Positions 5,412-7,095 of a stretch of 7,095 nt of DNA are shown here, in pieces (the first letter of the stretch is position 1; the number at the start of each line of letters is the position of its first letter). This DNA is from Lachnospiraceae bacterium (GTDB taxonomy: Bacteria; Bacillota_A; Clostridia; Lachnospirales; Lachnospiraceae). Under the pieces are notes generated by a model. The model was not told the DNA's origin. It did no database searches and worked only from the letters and a program-made list of their open reading frames with translations. A program made the translations under genes and the position numbers. The DNA is taken from assembly GCA_009774465.1 (NCBI GenBank), contig VSNT01000168.1, forward strand, positions 1 through 7,095, written 5' to 3'.

Positions 5412-5696
5412 TTGAGAAAAGGAAAATTGTTGGATATCGTTGTGGAAAAGAGGATGGAAAAGACATTGGACAAGATTCTTGAGCGGAATCCAGAGTATCA
5501 GTCAGCATTGAAAAGTCAAGATGAGGCATTTAAGAAAGTAAACAGGTTGCATTTGAGACACCGTGATAAAAAGATACTTGGGGGAGCAATTGATGCCAAC
5601 AACCATTGTGGTGCTGTATACGGAAGAGTCGCATATACATTAGGATTAAATGATGGCTTTAAGTTGTTTTCGGAACTGAGTACGGTGTGTAAATGA
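5412..5696 (+). CDS. small helical protein of unknown function, 94 residues
   Basis: I chose the TTG at 5412 because GAGGAGG lies five bases ahead; a TTG at 5385 in the same frame would place that ribosome site inside the gene. The product is charged and mostly helical: residues 1-45 form one long amphipathic segment (VVEKRMEKTLDKILERNPEYQSALKSQDEAFKK region), and residues 58-90 a second (GGAIDANNHCGAVYGRVAYTLGLNDGFKLFSEL). The ending Ala-Tyr-x-x-Gly-x-x-Asp-Gly-x-x-Leu resembles the tail of small DUF6809-like proteins of Clostridia accessory DNA; I am unsure of the relation and assign no function. No signal peptide or cofactor motif is seen. Confidence 0.7.
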   Translation: MRKGKLLDIVVEKRMEKTLDKILERNPEYQSALKSQDEAFKKVNRLHLRHRDKKILGGAIDANNHCGAVYGRVAYTLGLNDGFKLFSELSTVCK

Positions 5697-5818
5697 GCAA
5701 GGCTGTACCCAAAGAAAAATAACAGAACCATGATTTAAACAGAGGGCTCCAATCTATTTTAGTCATTTTCTAAAAAATGATTAAATTTAATAAGGAAATA
5801 ACTAAATTGAAATTGACT

Positions 5819-5882
5819 GAAAGAAGAGGGAAATTGTTTCGTACCAGTTGAACAGATATGGTCCTCTTCTTTCCCACTTTTT
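5819..5882 (+). terminator. long 11-bp-stem hairpin, terminator or attenuator-like
   Basis: GAAAGAAGAGG (5819-5829) pairs perfectly with CCTCTTCTTTC (5863-5873); an inner ACCA/TGGT pair (5843-5846 with 5859-5862) shortens the 33-base loop. CCACTTTTTCTC follows. It is about 120 bases after the stop at 5696 and about 110 ahead of the next promoter. The rest of 5697-6039 is AT-rich, with a small TCATTTT/AAAATGA hairpin (5763-5780) and no gene I can support. Confidence 0.45.
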
Positions 5883-5982
5883 CTCACATATTCTCTCAAG
5901 TATTCTCTTTATTTTTTCATTCCATAATTTGGGCAGAAGGTCAGGCAAGGTATTTTTGCAAAAAAATCGTAAAAAATCTGTT

Positions 5983-5991
5983 TGATATAAT
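5983..5991 (+). promoter_or_regulatory. extended -10 promoter of the gene at 6040
   Basis: TGA-TATAAT (5983-5991) is a perfect extended -10. No acceptable -35 lies 16-18 bases upstream (the region is A-rich), so the promoter may rely on the TG motif. Confidence 0.6.
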
Positions 5992-6025
5992 GTATGTGAC
6001 AGGCAGAAAAGGCCTGAATAAATCG

Positions 6026-6078
6026 AAAGGAGAAAAAAGATGAAACAAGAAACAAAGTTGAAAGGAGAAACGAAGATG
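6026..6078 (+). promoter_or_regulatory. two tandem ribosome site/start modules
   Basis: GAAAGGAGAAAAAAGATGAA (6025-6044) recurs as GAAAGGAGAAACGAAGATGAA-like sequence at 6060-6080 with one indel. Both ATGs (6040, 6076) are in the same frame and each has a full AAAGGAG, so two N-termini 12 residues apart can be made. Confidence 0.6.
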
Positions 6079-6423
6079 AAGGAAAAGACAACATTTAAAG
6101 TTCAAGAAGGATTGGCTTTCATAAGCACAACTGAGAGCAAGAATGTCAGTGCATTAAAGGAGGCATCAGAGAAATATCATGTGGATATTCCAGACGCAAA
6201 GTACATAATCATCTGCACTGACGAGAAGATTGACTGCTATTATGAGTTAGTCGGTTATGGCATGACAGAATTTGCTTTCGGTATTCCAAACAATCTGCAG
6301 GAAGATGGAGATGAAAAGAGACATCTTGTTATGGAGCTTTTGGCGAATAAAATAGACGATATGTCTTGGAGCGACATACTGGAAAGCTATCTTTCTGATC
6401 TCGGAATTGGCTATGAGGGTTAA
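6040..6423 (+). CDS. small protein of unknown function, 127 (or 115) residues
   Basis: No family recognised. From ATG 6040 the first 12 residues (MKQETKLKGETK) are a polar, Lys-rich leader encoded by the duplicated ribosome-site segment; from ATG 6076 the protein begins MKEKTTFKVQEG, which may be the ancestral start. The core has alternating strands and helices: TFKVQEGLAFIST, a helix SALKEASEKYHVD, then DAKYIIICTDEKIDCYYELVGYGMTEFAFGIPNN, and a C-terminal acidic helix pair (EKRHLVMELLANKIDDMSWSDILESYLSDLG). No signal peptide, membrane segment or metal motif is visible. The gene has its own extended -10 promoter and ends 25 bases before a strong terminator, so it is a single-gene unit next to the partition region; no functional link to parA is shown. 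Confidence 0.8.
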   Translation: MKQETKLKGETKMKEKTTFKVQEGLAFISTTESKNVSALKEASEKYHVDIPDAKYIIICTDEKIDCYYELVGYGMTEFAFGIPNNLQEDGDEKRHLVMELLANKIDDMSWSDILESYLSDLGIGYEG

Positions 6424-6448
6424 GTCCAGACAGTAACACATCAATTCT

Positions 6449-6490
6449 ACAAAAATCCTGCACTCAATAAAATGGGTGCAGGATTTTTGT
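6449..6490. terminator. strong bidirectional terminator
   Basis: ACAAAAATCCTGCAC (6449-6463) pairs perfectly over 15 bases with GTGCAGGATTTTTGT (6476-6490), 12-base loop, with the A-run and T-run built into the stem. It works in principle in both directions and separates 6040-6423 from the parA control region. Confidence 0.9.
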
Positions 6491-6552
6491 GAAATGTAGT
6501 ATTATTGGGGCTCTGGAGAGTGATGTATCACAAAGAAATGAATACGGAATGT

Positions 6553-6607
6553 ATTTCTGCCGAAATGATTAAAAAATTTTTCTGTTAAGATAGGGGAAGA
6601 AAATTTA
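6553..6607 (+). promoter_or_regulatory. extended -10 promoter ahead of parA, in the 55-bp repeated segment (copy B)
   Basis: TGT-TAAGAT (6583-6591) is an extended -10 in the same register as TGG-TAAAAT of copy A (751-805). AAAAATTTTTCTG is identical between copies. The predicted transcript would run through the 16-bp repeats and a very short frame (6608-6634) before parA, giving an unusually long leader of about 255 bases. Confidence 0.55.
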
Positions 6608-6640
6608 ATGTGTGAAATAGTCAATGAGTTCTGACATATA

Positions 6641-6768
6641 GACTTGCAATCAGGTAGAACTGTAGAAAAGTAAACATGTAGGATTGTTGACATGTAGACA
6701 TTTATACAGATAGGTTTGTGGACTTGTAGATAAGCAGACAGCTAGATATGTATACAGGTCTACATTAT
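6641..6768 (+). repeat. eight tandem 16-bp imperfect repeats (iteron or centromere-like) ahead of parA
   Basis: Units begin at 6641, 6657, 6673, 6689, 6705, 6721, 6737 and 6753 with no drift. Consensus: GACATGTAGANATGTA. Matches to its 15 fixed bases are 10, 12, 11, 14, 9, 12, 13 and 8. The best unit is GACATGTAGACATTTA at 6689. Position 2 is A in all eight. The last unit also contains GTCTACAT (6758-6765), the exact reverse complement of ATGTAGAC at 6692-6699. The array ends about 85 bases ahead of parA, where parS/ParB-type centromeres or partition-operon operators usually lie; origin iterons are the alternative. Confidence 0.72.
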
Positions 6769-6854
6769 ATATAGAAGAAACACTGACAAATCCAGAAGAA
6801 TAATCCTTGTTGTTAGGAGCAGTGTTGGAAATGAAAAGGAAGAGAGGAGGAAGA

Positions 6855-7095
6855 TGATGAAAGTAATCAGTGTCAGCAATATTAAGGGAGGAGTCGGGAA
6901 AAGCAGTACCGCGGCGACATTGGGTGCAGGATTGGCGGATAAAGGGTATAAGGTCTTGCTGATAGACAGCGATCCGCAGACGAATCTGACCATGTGTTTT
7001 CTCCCGGAGCAGCCGGATGATGCACCAAGCCTATATCATGTGTATGCGGAAGGGAACAACATTGACGAAGTCAAAGTTGCGATTAGGAAGGGGGT
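6855..7095 (+). CDS. parA: ParA/Soj-family partition ATPase (5' part, cut by window edge)
   Basis: The first 80 residues of a ParA-type ATPase, which drives segregation of plasmids, chromosomes or excised elements with a ParB/DNA-binding partner. The deviant Walker A box is K10-GGVGKSS17, with the signature lysine K10 and catalytic K15; the A' motif is D37-SDPQTN. The protein starts at the Walker box without an N-terminal HTH extension, so it is the short type, which usually does not repress its own operon; the partner protein would do so through repeats like those at 6641-6768. Two ATGs (6852, 6855) follow GAGGAGG (6842-6848); 6855 has the better six-base gap. The 3' end and any parB lie beyond 7095. 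Codon use is richer in G and C than the flanking small genes. Confidence 0.92.

Noticed and set aside
5764..5800. third copy of the 55-bp promoter segment
   Set aside because: Shares only AATGATTAAA with copies A and B and lacks the AAAAATTTTTCTG core and the TGn extended -10 in register.
5833..5854. TTGTTTC...GTTGAACA as a fifth operator
   Set aside because: Both halves are imperfect and the spacing does not fit N6; it lies in a hairpin loop and not at a promoter.
5858..6043. 61-codon frame on the plus strand
   Set aside because: No ribosome site; it begins inside the hairpin at 5819-5873, contains the -10 promoter of the next gene, and overlaps that gene's start.
6684..6703. additional TTGTTGA cassette-operator half-site near parA
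   Set aside because: Only the left half is present; 13 bases on there is GACATTT instead of TYAACAA. It arises from the 16-bp repeat unit.
6641..6768. CRISPR array
   Set aside because: Units are contiguous 16-mers with no unique spacers, degenerate, and no cas gene is near.

Overview
The window looks like accessory DNA of a low-to-moderate GC Firmicute, most likely a gut Clostridia/Lachnospiraceae-type bacterium. The grounds are strong AGGAGG ribosome sites, extended -10 promoters (TGnTATAAT type), a short secreted YD-repeat protein with an FDxxFY...NPDVV domain, several small unfamiliar proteins, and a ParA ATPase at the right edge. I infer an integrative conjugative element or large plasmid; no integrase, relaxase or conjugation gene is visible, so that label is not proven.

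Left part (1-1364): what looks like the outer end of an IS256/Mutator-type insertion sequence (about 1-78); then a leftward SprT-like zinc metalloprotease-fold gene (149-643); then a rightward 102-residue protein of unknown function (862-1170) with a GTG start and a tiered hairpin after it. Its upstream promoter region (751-805) is about 76% identical to a segment ahead of parA (6553-6607).

Central part (1292-5213) is the most interesting. It is a four-gene cassette around an XRE-family repressor-type regulator (3190-3522). The genes are a leftward secreted YD-repeat protein (1365-2210), a leftward unknown 214-residue protein (2376-3020), the regulator, and a rightward 446-residue lipoprotein with two Asp-rich DxDGxG loops (3804-5144). 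Every one of the four promoters carries a 20-bp dyad of the form TTGTTRA-N6-TNAACAA or a close variant. In three of them the dyad sits at exactly the same place: the -35 hexamer starts at dyad base 4, there is a 16-bp spacer with an extended -10, and the -10 starts 25 bases after the dyad start. The fourth overlaps the regulator's own -10. I infer one self-contained regulon in which the regulator controls itself, two exported proteins and an unknown protein.

Right part (5214-7095): two small rightward genes of unknown function (5412-5696, TTG start; 6040-6423, with two tandem ribosome site/start modules), a strong 15-bp-stem bidirectional terminator (6449-6490), then about 360 bp of regulatory DNA. 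That stretch holds the second promoter copy and eight head-to-tail 16-bp imperfect repeats (6641-6768, consensus GACATGTAGANATGTA), and leads into a ParA/Soj-type ATPase cut by the window edge (6855-7095). The repeats look like a centromere or operator for the partition system, or origin iterons.
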